DNA of 64,000 nucleotides from positions 496,001 through 560,000 of the forward strand of contig NZ_LT607755.1 in the NCBI RefSeq assembly GCF_900090275.1, given 5' to 3'. The notes under the pieces were generated by a model. The model was not told the DNA's origin. It searched no databases and saw only the letters and a list, made by a program, of their open reading frames with translations. This DNA comes from Micromonospora zamorensis. Lineage in GTDB: Bacteria > Actinomycetota > Actinomycetes > Mycobacteriales > Micromonosporaceae. Shown one piece after another: positions 32,509 to 41,246 of this stretch. Position 1 is the stretch's first letter. Every line of letters begins with the position of its first letter. The position numbers and the translations under genes were made by a program.

Positions 32509-34950
32509 ATGCCCCGCACCGTCGTACCGCCCCCGTGCCCCCTCACGAAGGCGACCGCCGTGCTCCTCGCGTACCCGTTCCGTGCTCTCGTCCCTCGCCG
32601 GGCGGCACCGGAGGCCGCCACCTCCACCGCGGTGGCGCTTCTCCTTCTCGCCGGTGCCATCGGCCTGGTCCCGGCCTCGGTGGTGATCGCGCTGGCCGCT
32701 GGTGCCGGCGCCACGCTCGCGGGGGTGCGACTCTCCCGGCTGGCCGGACGACGCCGTGCCGATCCGTCACCGCGTACGGCGGGTGTGCTCCTCGACGCGG
32801 CGGTGGTGACCGCTGGCCTCACCGCTGTCGTGCTGCCCCTGGCCGACGTCGGGTCGACCGTCGCCGTGCTCATCGGTTCGCTGGTCGTGGCCGCCCTCTC
32901 CGGGCTCGGTCTCCACCGCCTTCCCGGCCGGACGGGGACGTCGGCCGGTGTCCTGCTGCGCCGGTCGGTCGAGTCGAGCGGCCCGGCCGTCGGCCTGGCC
33001 CTCGCCGGCTGGCTGCTGCTGCCCCGTGCCGACCTGCCGGGTTCGACCCGGCTGGTCGTCGCGCTGGCGCTCGGTGGGCTGGGGATGGCCGCCCTCAACG
33101 CGTTCGCGGGGCCGAGGCGACGCTCGGGTGCGGAGGTCTGCCGGGGCGGCGTCCTGCTCACTCTGGGCGGGTTGGTGCTGCTGGCCACGCTGCCAACCGA
33201 GCCGGTCGGGCCGGCGGCCCTGCTGGCCGTACCCCCGCTGGTGTTCGGGATGCTGCTCGTCGCGGTCGGTGCGGCCGACGCGGCGGACGAGGGTGACGCC
33301 GAGCCGGCGGAGCCGGTCGCCGCGGCCTGGCCCCGAGCGGTGCTCCCGGCGGGGATGCTGCTGCTGGCGGCGGGTGTGCACCTGGCTGCCGGCCGTGCTC
33401 CCGACCGGACGAGCGTGGTGTTGGCCCTGGCGGCGGTGCCGTCCCTGGTGCTGCGTGACCTGCTGCGCGCGGGTGGCACCTCGACCACCGAACGGCGGGC
33501 CGCGCACCGTCGACGCACGGGCGGCGCGGTCCGGCACCGCCATGCGGCGCCGGCACGCTGGCCGGGCAGGTCGGAGCCGCCAGCCACACCGGCCCAGCAC
33601 CACTCCGGCCGCGCCGTCGACCCGGCCGCACCGAGCGGTGTCGGCCCAGCCTGGGCAACCGACGACGGTGCCGCCTGGTCGGCGCTCAACCGACGGCCCG
33701 TCCCGGCGGGCGGCGGTGGTCCGGGTGACCGGGCGGCTCTGCTGGACGCCCTCGCCGCGATCGGCGACGTGCCGGCGCCGACCGGCGCGCTGCTGCTGGT
33801 GGACCTGCACGGCACCGAGGGCGTCGGCCCGACGGCCCGGGAGGACATGCTGGCCGAGGCGGTGCACCGGGCCCGCGCGGTCATCGCCCCCGACGACCTG
33901 GTCACCGGGTGCACGGGTGCCGGCTTCGCCGTGGTCACCGCCGCCGGTCCGATGCTGGCGTACGCGCTGGGCACCCGGTTGTTGACCGCGCTCAGCCCGC
34001 CCTACCGGCTGGGCGGTGCGGTGCTGCGGGTGCAGACGAGCATCGGGTTGGCCGAGGTCAGCGGGGCCGGGCCGGCGGACGTGCTCCGTCAGGCCGAGCT
34101 GGCCCGACGGCGGGCCGTGCAGCTGGGCCGGGACCGGGTCGAGTGGTACGACGCGTTCCTGGAGGAGCAGCTGGTTCGCCGGCTCGACCTGGAACGCGAG
34201 CTGCCCGGTGCGGTGGCCCGCGGTGAGTTGGATCTGGTCTACCAGCCGGTGGTCGACCTGGCCGACGGGCAGCCGGTGGGCGCGGAGGCTCTGCTGCGCT
34301 GGCGGAGCCCGGTGCTCGGCACGGTGCTCCCGGCCGAGCTGCTGCCGGTCGCCGAGGACCTGGACCTGATCGGCGAGTTGGAGTGGTGGGTTCTGGACCG
34401 GGCCTGCCGGCAGTTGTCCGACTGGTCGGTGGGCGTACGGGAGCTGTGGATGGCGGTCAACATCACCACCCGGGAGCTGACCACCCCCGACTTCGTGCAG
34501 CGGGCCGCGGCCGTGCTGGCCGCGTACGGGGTGCCGCCGGAGCGGCTGGTGGTGGAGGTGAGTGAGCCGAGGGTCGCTGGTGACCTGTCGACGGTGGTGG
34601 CCCGGCTGGCTGGGCTGCGGTCGCTGGGTGTGCGCACCGCGTTGGACGACTTCCGGGCCGAGCACGCCTCGTTGGCGCAGCTTCGCCGCCTGCCGATCGA
34701 CCTGCTCAAGGTGGGCCCGGAGTTGGTGGGCGCACGGCCGGACGGGCAGCCGCCGCTGATCGACGTGGTGGTCAACGTCGGAGAGCGGCTGGGTGTGGAG
34801 ATCGTCGCGGAGGAGCTGGAGTCGTCGGCCCAGGTGGAGGGGGCGCGCCGGGGTGGCTGCCGGTACGGGCAGGGGTTCGCGCTGGCCCGCCCGGCGACGG
34901 CCGAGCGGGTCGAGGCGTACTTCGAGGAGTTCCCGTCAGCGTCCCGCTGA
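32509..34950 (+). CDS. GGDEF-EAL protein with degenerate catalytic motifs
   Basis: 813 residues. Up to about ten membrane segments span roughly 35-330, a basic linker follows (about 335-400), then a GGDEF-like domain (about 420-560) and an EAL domain (about 565-810). The GGDEF signature is lost: the position reads GCTGAGFAVV. In EAL, EALLRW and NITTREL remain, but DDFGxGYSS has become DDFRAEHAS, the KxD motif reads LKVGPEL, and EGxE reads EELE. Neither synthase nor phosphodiesterase activity is expected, so a c-di-GMP binding or structural role is more likely. The start ATG at 32509 is one option; little ribosome site is visible. Confidence 0.85.
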   Translation: MPRTVVPPPCPLTKATAVLLAYPFRALVPRRAAPEAATSTAVALLLLAGAIGLVPASVVIALAAGAGATLAGVRLSRLAGRRRADPSPRTAGVLLDAAVVTAGLTAVVLPLADVGSTVAVLIGSLVVAALSGLGLHRLPGRTGTSAGVLLRRSVESSGPAVGLALAGWLLLPRADLPGSTRLVVALALGGLGMAALNAFAGPRRRSGAEVCRGGVLLTLGGLVLLATLPTEPVGPAALLAVPPLVFGMLLVAVGAADAADEGDAEPAEPVAAAWPRAVLPAGMLLLAAGVHLAAGRAPDRTSVVLALAAVPSLVLRDLLRAGGTSTTERRAAHRRRTGGAVRHRHAAPARWPGRSEPPATPAQHHSGRAVDPAAPSGVGPAWATDDGAAWSALNRRPVPAGGGGPGDRAALLDALAAIGDVPAPTGALLLVDLHGTEGVGPTAREDMLAEAVHRARAVIAPDDLVTGCTGAGFAVVTAAGPMLAYALGTRLLTALSPPYRLGGAVLRVQTSIGLAEVSGAGPADVLRQAELARRRAVQLGRDRVEWYDAFLEEQLVRRLDLERELPGAVARGELDLVYQPVVDLADGQPVGAEALLRWRSPVLGTVLPAELLPVAEDLDLIGELEWWVLDRACRQLSDWSVGVRELWMAVNITTRELTTPDFVQRAAAVLAAYGVPPERLVVEVSEPRVAGDLSTVVARLAGLRSLGVRTALDDFRAEHASLAQLRRLPIDLLKVGPELVGARPDGQPPLIDVVVNVGERLGVEIVAEELESSAQVEGARRGGCRYGQGFALARPATAERVEAYFEEFPSASR

Positions 34951-34961
34951 GCCCTGGTAAC

Positions 34962-34973
34962 TGAACCGGTTCA
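34962..34973. promoter_or_regulatory. Candidate LacI operator at the 3' end of lacI
   Basis: Perfect 12-bp palindrome TGAACCGGTTCA, centred on CCGG as usual for LacI-family sites. It overlaps the lacI stop codon. The flanked form ACTGAACCGGTT shares ACTGAACCGG and a following A/T-T with the site before the mannosidase gene. Confidence 0.5.
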
Positions 34974-35990
34974 TCTCATCCGGGGTGGTGCGGTGCTGCC
35001 GCGCGGGGTGAGGTGCGGCGTCTCGTCCTGCACCCGGCCGGCGGGCTGTCCGGCGATGACCGCGAGCAGTTGGCGGGCGGCGTGCGCGCCGTACGCGGGG
35101 ATGTCCCTGCCCAGCGCGGTCAACGACGGGTGCACCAGGCGGCACAGCGGCGAGTCGTCCCAGGCCACGATGGACAGATCACCGGGCACGGTGAGCCCCA
35201 TCTCCTGGGCGACGGAGAGCCCGGCGATGGCCATCACGTCGTTGTCGTAGATGACCGCGGTGGGCCGTTGGGCGGAGCTGAGCAGCCGGCGGGTGGCCCG
35301 ACCTCCCTCCTCGCCCGTGTAGTCGGACCAGACAGTGATCGCGTCGACCAGGTCGAGCCGCTGGCAGATCTCCGCGAAGGCCTCGGTGCGGATCTCGGTG
35401 TGCCGCAGGTCGGGCAGGCCGCCCACCCGGGCGATGCGTCGGTGCCCGAGGGCGACCAGGTATTCCACCGTCTCGGTCAGCGCTGCGGCGTCGTCGGACC
35501 AGAGACTGGACAGCTCACCGGTGCCGCCGGGCCCACCGATCACCACCGCCGGCAGTTGGAGTTGCTCCAGCGCGGAAATGCGCCGGTCGTCGGTGCGCAG
35601 GTCGCACACGAGCACCCCGTCCACCCGGCGTTCGGCCCACCACCGTCGGTAGACCGCGATCTCGGCGTCGTGGTCGGCCACCACCTGGAGGGTCAGCGCG
35701 TACGAGCGGGCGGAGAGCTCGGCCTCGACACCACTGATCAACGCCATGAAGAACGGCTCGATGCCGAGTGTCCGGGCCGGTCGGCACAGGGCCAGGCCGA
35801 CCGCCCCGGCGGTGGCGGCGGAGAGGGCGCGGGCGGCGCTGCTCGGGCTGAACCCGATCTCCGTGGCGATGGCCAGGATGCGCTGCCGGGTGGTCTCGGA
35901 GACGCCGGGCTGCCCGTTGAGCGCGTACGACACGGCGCCCTTGGACACGCCGGCGCGTCGGGCGACGTCGGCGATGGTCGGCCGCTTCAC
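34971..35990 (-). CDS. LacI family transcriptional regulator
   Basis: 339 residues. The N-terminal helix-turn-helix and hinge are classic: TIADVARRAGVSKGAVSYALNGQPGVSETTRQRILAIATEIGF. A periplasmic-binding-protein-like sensor domain runs from about 62 to 330 (GLALCRPARTLGIEPFF...). It is divergent from the GH2 beta-mannosidase gene, with a partial CCGG-centred operator in the 120-base gap and a full palindrome at its own 3' end. It probably represses mannoside use until the sugar is present. Confidence 0.92.
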   Translation of the reverse strand: MKRPTIADVARRAGVSKGAVSYALNGQPGVSETTRQRILAIATEIGFSPSSAARALSAATAGAVGLALCRPARTLGIEPFFMALISGVEAELSARSYALTLQVVADHDAEIAVYRRWWAERRVDGVLVCDLRTDDRRISALEQLQLPAVVIGGPGGTGELSSLWSDDAAALTETVEYLVALGHRRIARVGGLPDLRHTEIRTEAFAEICQRLDLVDAITVWSDYTGEEGGRATRRLLSSAQRPTAVIYDNDVMAIAGLSVAQEMGLTVPGDLSIVAWDDSPLCRLVHPSLTALGRDIPAYGAHAARQLLAVIAGQPAGRVQDETPHLTPRGSTAPPRMR

Positions 35991-36064
35991 CGGCGTGCTC
36001 CTCTTCGCTGCGGGGCGTCAACCGGCCGTTGACAGTCACCATGGTGGACCGTACGGTTGCTAGC

Positions 36065-36080
36065 TTATCCGGTTCAGTAA
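36065..36080. promoter_or_regulatory. Candidate LacI operator before the beta-mannosidase
   Basis: TTATCCGGTTCAGTAA is centred on CCGG (36069-36072). Its right half, read on the minus strand as ACTGAACCGGAT, matches ACTGAACCGGTT at the 3' end of lacI. The left half is weaker. It is about 30 bases before the mannosidase start and 75 bases before lacI. Confidence 0.5.
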
Positions 36081-36109
36081 ACGTCTTTCGATGCGGAAGG
36101 TGCGGTGCA

Positions 36110-38554
36110 ATGGTGAGCCGACAGGCACTCTACGACGGTTGGACCCTGCGGGCGGCACCCGGAGCGCAGGTGCCGGCCGGGATCGCCGGGCGGGCCGTGC
36201 CGGCGACAGTGCCGGGTTGCGTGCACACCGACCTGCTCGACGCCGGGCTGATCGAAGACCCGTACCTGGACGACAACGAGCTGGCGCTGGCCTGGATCGG
36301 GCGCAGCGACTGGAGCTACCAGACCACCTTCGTGCACCGGCCGGGCGACGACGAGCGTGTCGACCTGGTCTGCGCCGGCCTGGACACCGTCGCCACGCTC
36401 ACCCTCAACGGTGTCGAGGTCGGCCGCACCGAGAACATGCACCGCGGTTACCGGTTCGACGTCCGGTCGCTGCTGCGCGACGGCGACAACGACCTGGTCG
36501 TGGCGTTCGACTCCGCGTACCGCTACGCCGAGGCGCAGCAGGAGCGGCTCGGCGACCGGCCCAACGCCTACCCGGAGCCGTTCCACTTCATCCGCAAGAT
36601 GGCCTGCAACTTCGGCTGGGACTGGGGGCCCACCCTGGTCACCGCCGGCATCTGGCAGGAGATCGGCCTGCACGCCTGGTCGACCGCCCGGCTGGCCACC
36701 GTCCGCCCACTGGTCACAATGGACGGCCGCGACGGCCGGGTCGAGGTGCACGTCGAGATCGAGCGGGCCTCGGACGTCCCGCTGACCGTCCGCGCCGCCG
36801 TCGCCGGCTCCCGCACCGAGGTGATCGTCCCGGCCGGCCAGCGCACGGCCGTGCTCACCCTCACCGTCCGCGAGCCCACGCTCTGGTGGCCCCGGGGGTA
36901 CGGCGAACAGGCACGCCACCCGATCGAGGTGACAGTGCACGGGCCGGACGACGACACCCTCGACGTCTGGTCGCACCGGGTCGGCTTTCGCAAGGTGCGA
37001 CTGGACACCACGCCCGACGAACACGGCACCCCGTTCGCGCTGTCGGTCAACGACGTCCCCGTCTTCGTCCGGGGCGTCAACTGGATCCCGGACGACGTGT
37101 TCCCCACCCGGATCACCCGCGACCGACTGGCCGAGCGGTTCGACCAGGCCGTCGAAGCCAACATCAACCTGCTGCGCGTCTGGGGCGGTGGCCGCTACGA
37201 GTCGGCGGACTTCTACGACCTCGCCGACGAGCGGGGGCTGCTCGTCCAGCAGGACTTCCTCTTCGCCTGCGCGGCCTACCCGGAGGAGGAGCCCTTCGCC
37301 ACCGAGGTTGCCGCCGAGGCGGCCGAGCAGGTGACGCGGCTGGCGCCGTACCCGTCGCTGGTGCTCTGGACCGGCAACAACGAGAACATTTGGGGCTGGC
37401 ACGACTGGGACTGGCAGGAGCCGCTGGCCGGGCGCACCTGGGGGCGCGGCTACTACCTCGACGTGCTGCCCCGGATCGTCAGTGAGCTGGACCCGACCCG
37501 CCCGTACTGGCCGGGCAGCCCCTGGTCGGGTAGCGAGGCGATCCACCCCAACGACCCGGCGCACGGCACCACGCACATCTGGGACGTGTGGAACACCGAC
37601 GACTACACCAGATACCGGGAGTACGTCCCGCGCTTCGTCGCCGAGTTCGGCTACCAGGCACCGCCGGCGTACGCCACAGTGCGCCGGGCGCTGAGCGACG
37701 AGCCCCTGGCGCACGACTCACCGGGCATGGCGCACCACCAGAAGGCAGCAAACGGTGACGCCAAGCTCCAGCGGGGCCTGGACGCGCACCTGCCCGCCCC
37801 GGCGGACTTCGACGACTGGCACTACCTGACGCAGCTCAACCAGGCCCGCGCCATCCAGCTCGGGGTGGAGCACTTCCGCTCACACCGGGACGTCTGCGCG
37901 GGCACCATCGTCTGGCAGCTCAACGACTGCTGGCCGGTGACCTCCTGGTCGGCCGTCGACGGCGACGGCCGACGCAAACCCCTGTGGTATTCGCTGCGTC
38001 ACGCGTACGCCGATCGGTTGCTCACCGTGCAGCCCCGCGCCGGCGGCCTGGCCCTGGTCGCGGTCAACGAGAGTGGCACACCCTGGCGGGCGTCGGCCTC
38101 GGTGACCCGGGTGACCCTCGCCGGCCAGCCCCGAGCGAAGACGACGATGGAGCTGGCCGTTCCCGCGTACTCGGCGGTGACGCTGGCGCTGCCGGCGGAG
38201 CTGGCCCGGCCGGAGGAGGCCAGACGCGAGCTGCTCGTCGCCGAGGCGGGCCAGAGCGCCGAGCGGGCACTCTGGTTCTTCGCCGAGGACCGCGAGGTGG
38301 AGTGGCCTGTGGCGGCCTGGGAGGCGACGGTCGAGCCGTTCGACGGTGGACAGCGGGTCCGGGTCACGGCCCGCACGGTGCTGCGCGACCTGACGCTGTT
38401 CGCCGACCGGCTCGACCCGACGGCTTCCGTCGACGAGGCACTGGTCACCCTGCTGCCGGGCGAGTCGACGACCTTCACGGTGCGGACTTCTGGTCCGCTG
38501 GACACTGCTGCGCTGACCGCTCGACCGGTGCTGCGCTGCGTCAACGACATCTGA
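36110..38554 (+). CDS. GH2 beta-mannosidase
   Basis: 814 residues, the size of GH2 beta-mannosidases. An N-terminal sugar-binding domain (GWTLRAAPG..., VPGCVHTDLLDAGLIEDPYLDDNE) is followed by the immunoglobulin-like domain and the TIM barrel. The acid/base Glu lies in LVLWTGNNENIWGW (about residue 425), and the nucleophile Glu in RFVAEFGYQAPP (about 510). It should release mannose from the non-reducing ends of mannosides. No export signal is seen, so it probably acts on imported oligosaccharides. GGAAGG is nine bases before the ATG. Expression is probably under the divergent LacI regulator. Confidence 0.92.
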   Translation: MVSRQALYDGWTLRAAPGAQVPAGIAGRAVPATVPGCVHTDLLDAGLIEDPYLDDNELALAWIGRSDWSYQTTFVHRPGDDERVDLVCAGLDTVATLTLNGVEVGRTENMHRGYRFDVRSLLRDGDNDLVVAFDSAYRYAEAQQERLGDRPNAYPEPFHFIRKMACNFGWDWGPTLVTAGIWQEIGLHAWSTARLATVRPLVTMDGRDGRVEVHVEIERASDVPLTVRAAVAGSRTEVIVPAGQRTAVLTLTVREPTLWWPRGYGEQARHPIEVTVHGPDDDTLDVWSHRVGFRKVRLDTTPDEHGTPFALSVNDVPVFVRGVNWIPDDVFPTRITRDRLAERFDQAVEANINLLRVWGGGRYESADFYDLADERGLLVQQDFLFACAAYPEEEPFATEVAAEAAEQVTRLAPYPSLVLWTGNNENIWGWHDWDWQEPLAGRTWGRGYYLDVLPRIVSELDPTRPYWPGSPWSGSEAIHPNDPAHGTTHIWDVWNTDDYTRYREYVPRFVAEFGYQAPPAYATVRRALSDEPLAHDSPGMAHHQKAANGDAKLQRGLDAHLPAPADFDDWHYLTQLNQARAIQLGVEHFRSHRDVCAGTIVWQLNDCWPVTSWSAVDGDGRRKPLWYSLRHAYADRLLTVQPRAGGLALVAVNESGTPWRASASVTRVTLAGQPRAKTTMELAVPAYSAVTLALPAELARPEEARRELLVAEAGQSAERALWFFAEDREVEWPVAAWEATVEPFDGGQRVRVTARTVLRDLTLFADRLDPTASVDEALVTLLPGESTTFTVRTSGPLDTAALTARPVLRCVNDI

Positions 38555-38576
38555 GAGAAGGGCCCCCTTCCAGCAA

Positions 38577-38606
38577 TTGAAGACTTCTTCAAGTGTTAAA
38601 GTCTTC
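38577..38606. promoter_or_regulatory. Candidate ArsR operator
   Basis: GAAGACTT (38579-38586) and AAGTCTTC (38599-38606) form an inverted repeat with a 12-base spacer. An overlapping smaller one is TTGAAG-N4-CTTCAA (38577-38592). This A/T-rich patch in very GC-rich DNA lies 22 bases before the ArsR start, the usual place for autorepression. Confidence 0.55.
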
Positions 38607-38627
38607 GTATCGATGGGGAGGGTGCTC

Positions 38628-38966
38628 ATGTCGGTCCCGCTGTACCAGGCGAAGGCGGAACTCTTCCGCACCCTTGGGCACCCGGTGCGCATCCGGGTCC
38701 TCGAACTGCTCCAGGACGGCCCGAAGCCGGTCCGTGACCTGCTCGCCGTGATCGAGGTCGAGGCATCCAACCTCTCCCAGCAGCTCGCCGTGCTGCGCCG
38801 CGCCGGGATGGTCACCTCACACCGCGACGGTCCCCTCGTCATGTACGCGCTCAGCACTCCGGACGTGGCCGACCTGCTGGCCGCCGGGCGGCGGATCCTC
38901 GGCGCGGTCCTCACCGACCGGGACGGCCTCCTCGACGAGCTGCGCGCCACCGGCGTGGACAGGTGA
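38628..38966 (+). CDS. ArsR family transcriptional regulator
   Basis: 112 residues with a winged helix-turn-helix: AELFRTLGHPVRIRVLELLQDGPKPVRDLLAVIEVEASNLSQQLAVLRRAGMVTSHRDGPLVMYAL. It contains no cysteine, so thiolate metal sensing of the ArsR/CadC kind is unlikely, and the signal is unknown. The ATG at 38628 has GGGGAGGG nearby; an earlier ATG at 38613 is less well placed. Its stop overlaps the SulP start (GTGA), so the two are translationally coupled, and the regulator probably controls the transporter and itself. Confidence 0.87.
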   Translation: MSVPLYQAKAELFRTLGHPVRIRVLELLQDGPKPVRDLLAVIEVEASNLSQQLAVLRRAGMVTSHRDGPLVMYALSTPDVADLLAAGRRILGAVLTDRDGLLDELRATGVDR

Positions 38967-40654
38967 GCGGCGCCATTCCTGTCGTCCGCGAGCGGCTACT
39001 CGGGCTGCTGCCCGGTCGGTCCGACTGGGCGGCTGTCCACCGCTCACCGCGCCGGGACCTCCTGGCCGGGCTCACCGTGGCGGTGGTGGCGCTGCCGCTG
39101 GCACTGGCGTTCGGCGTCACCTCCGGCCTGGGCGCCCAGGCCGGGCTGATCACCGCCGTTGTCGCCGGCGCGGTGGCGGCTGTCTTCGGCGGCTCCAACC
39201 TCCAGGTCTCCGGACCGACCGGAGCGATGACCGTGGTGCTGGTGCCGGTGGTGCAGCAGTTCGGAGCCACCGGCGTACTCATGGTCGGGGCGATGGCCGG
39301 CCTGGTGCTGATCGCACTCGCTGTGGCACGCCTGGGCCGGTACGTCCGTTACCTGCCCACCCCGGTGCTGGAGGGTTTCACCGCTGGCATCGCCGTGGTC
39401 ATCGCCCTGCAACAGGTGCCCGCCGCGCTCGGCGTCACCGACGCGCACGGGCAGAAGGTCTGGGCCGTCGCCGCCGACGCGGTCGCCCGTTTCGTCGCAC
39501 ACCCGCGGCCGGCCGCCCTCGCGGTGGCCCTCGCCGTCGCGGCGCTCATGCTGCTTGGCGCTCGGTGGCGACCCGGCCTGCCGTTCTCGTTGCTCGGCGT
39601 GGCGGCCGCCACCGTCCTCGCCGAGGTCGTCCCGGTTGACCTGGTCCGGATCGGCGCGCTGCCGCAGGGCCTGCCCGCCCCCTCGCTCGGCTTCCTCGAC
39701 CTCGGCGCGCTCGGCGTACTGCTGCCCAGCGCGCTCGCCGTCGCCGCGCTCGCCGCCCTGGAGAGCCTGCTCTCGGCGACCGTAGCCGACGGCATGACCG
39801 TCGGCGAGCGGCACGACCCGGACCGGGAGCTGTTCGGTCAAGGGCTGGCCAACCTCGCGGCCCCGCTCTTCGGCGGCATCCCGGCGACCGCCGCCATCGC
39901 CCGTACGGCGGTCAACGTCCGCGCCGGAGCGGCCTCGAAGCTGGCGGCCCTCACCCACGCCGTCGCCCTCGCGGCGATCGTGCTGGCCGCCGCGCCGTTG
40001 GTCGGCCGAATTCCGCTCGCCGCCCTGGCCGGGGTGCTGCTGGCCACCACGGTCCGCATGGTGGAGGCCGCCTCGCTGTGGGCGTTGGCGCGGGCCACCC
40101 GGGGCGACGCGGTCGTGCTGGTGCTCACCTTCGCCGTCACCGTGATCTGGGACCTCGTCACCGCCGTCGCGGTCGGCGTCGGCGTCGCCGTGGTGCTCGC
40201 CCTGCGCGCGGTGGCCCGCAGCGCCCGGCTGGAACAGGTGCCCCTCGACCCCGGGGAACACAGCGCGGAGGAGTACGCGTTGCTCACCGAACACATCGTC
40301 GCGTACCGGCTGGACGGGCCGCTCTTCTTCGCCGCGGCCCACACCTTCCTGCTCGAACTGTCCGAGGTCGCCGACGTCCGGGTCGTCATCCTGCGGATGT
40401 CCCGGGTTACCACCATGGACGCCACCGGCGCGCACGTCCTCGGCGACGCGATCCGACGGCTACGCGGACGCAGGATCACCGTCCTGCTCTCCGGCATCAC
40501 CCCCGCCCACGACCGCGTCCTCGCCACCCTCGGAGTGGCTGACGACCTACGCCGCGAGGGGCTGGTCTTCCCCGACACACCGGCCGCGATCCGGCACGCC
40601 CGCGCGGCCGCGCTCTCCGCGGTGGGTCACCCGACGGTCGTACCCGCCGACTGA
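38963..40654 (+). CDS. SulP family inorganic anion transporter with STAS domain
   Basis: 563 residues. The transmembrane part (about 30-430) has the SulP signature region LPLALAFGVTSGLGAQAGLITAVVAG and FGGSNLQVSGPTGAMTVVL, where anion-binding residues lie. A cytoplasmic STAS domain follows (about 440-550) with VVILRMSRVTTMDATGAHVLGDAI. Family members carry sulfate, bicarbonate or other anions, and the substrate cannot be told from sequence. It is coupled to the ArsR gene through a 4-bp overlap. Confidence 0.9.
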   Translation: MSGAIPVVRERLLGLLPGRSDWAAVHRSPRRDLLAGLTVAVVALPLALAFGVTSGLGAQAGLITAVVAGAVAAVFGGSNLQVSGPTGAMTVVLVPVVQQFGATGVLMVGAMAGLVLIALAVARLGRYVRYLPTPVLEGFTAGIAVVIALQQVPAALGVTDAHGQKVWAVAADAVARFVAHPRPAALAVALAVAALMLLGARWRPGLPFSLLGVAAATVLAEVVPVDLVRIGALPQGLPAPSLGFLDLGALGVLLPSALAVAALAALESLLSATVADGMTVGERHDPDRELFGQGLANLAAPLFGGIPATAAIARTAVNVRAGAASKLAALTHAVALAAIVLAAAPLVGRIPLAALAGVLLATTVRMVEAASLWALARATRGDAVVLVLTFAVTVIWDLVTAVAVGVGVAVVLALRAVARSARLEQVPLDPGEHSAEEYALLTEHIVAYRLDGPLFFAAAHTFLLELSEVADVRVVILRMSRVTTMDATGAHVLGDAIRRLRGRRITVLLSGITPAHDRVLATLGVADDLRREGLVFPDTPAAIRHARAAALSAVGHPTVVPAD

Positions 40655-40746
40655 GCGGTAGGGCCGCCCGCTGTCGACCTGCCACTCGACGGCGGTCGGC
40701 GGTGCGTGCGGCGGGTGGAACACGAAGGTGACTGCCCGGCCCGGCG

Positions 40747-40935
40747 GTGTCGGTGACCGCCGCGTTCGTCGTGACCTGCCCCGACTTCGACGGGATGACC
40801 TTCACGCTGGAACCGTGCCGGTGCACCACCTACGGCGACCGGCTTCTCGCCGACGCCGACGTCCCCGCGCCGCGTCGTGAGGCGTACCGGAGCTGCGAGC
40901 AGTGTCGCGGCTCGGGCAGCGTCGCGTACCCCTGA
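40747..40935 (+). CDS. Small hypothetical protein with paired cysteines
   Basis: 62 residues starting at GTG. CRCTTYGDRLL near the middle and CEQCRGSGSV at the C-terminus give a CxC...CxxC pattern that could bind zinc. Codon usage has the strong third-position GC of real genes here. I do not recognise a family. No clear ribosome site is visible. The 92 bases between SulP and this ORF show no other feature I can support. Confidence 0.45.
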   Translation: MSVTAAFVVTCPDFDGMTFTLEPCRCTTYGDRLLADADVPAPRREAYRSCEQCRGSGSVAYP

Positions 40936-41246
40936 ACCCGTCGCCAGCGCAGCCGTCACCGTGTGCTTCACCCGTGCCGGTTGCGCGGTGCACCGACACG
41001 ACGACGACGGCGTACGCCTCCTCGCCGGAGGCCCGGACCTACGCGGTCTGTCGTAAGGCGGCGTCCGTCCCGATCAGCGTCGCCATCAACCTCGTCACCG
41101 CATAGGGGGCCGCGGCGTGAGCGACCGCAACCCCACGCTGTCATCAAGCACCTGTCAGGGCAGTATTACCGCGTCGTGGTCGGTGGTGACAGCGCCGCCG
41201 ACAACGGCGAAGTCCGACGTCGAACCAGCGGTACCCGGGGAGGGCA
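40936..41246. other. Gene-poor stretch with coding-like fragments
   Basis: This 311-base interval has no gene I can support. One plus-strand frame reads AVTVCFTRAGCAVHRHDDDG before a stop at about 41057, and another reads HLSGQYYRVVVGGDSAADNG and ends in a TGA overlapping the ATG at 41247. Neither has a convincing start. They may be fragments of small genes or chance open frames in GC-rich DNA. Confidence 0.35.

Noticed and set aside
36029..36109. Upstream in-frame start for the beta-mannosidase
   Set aside because: The extension would run through the candidate operator and has no mannosidase similarity; ATG at 36110 has a well-spaced GGAAGG.
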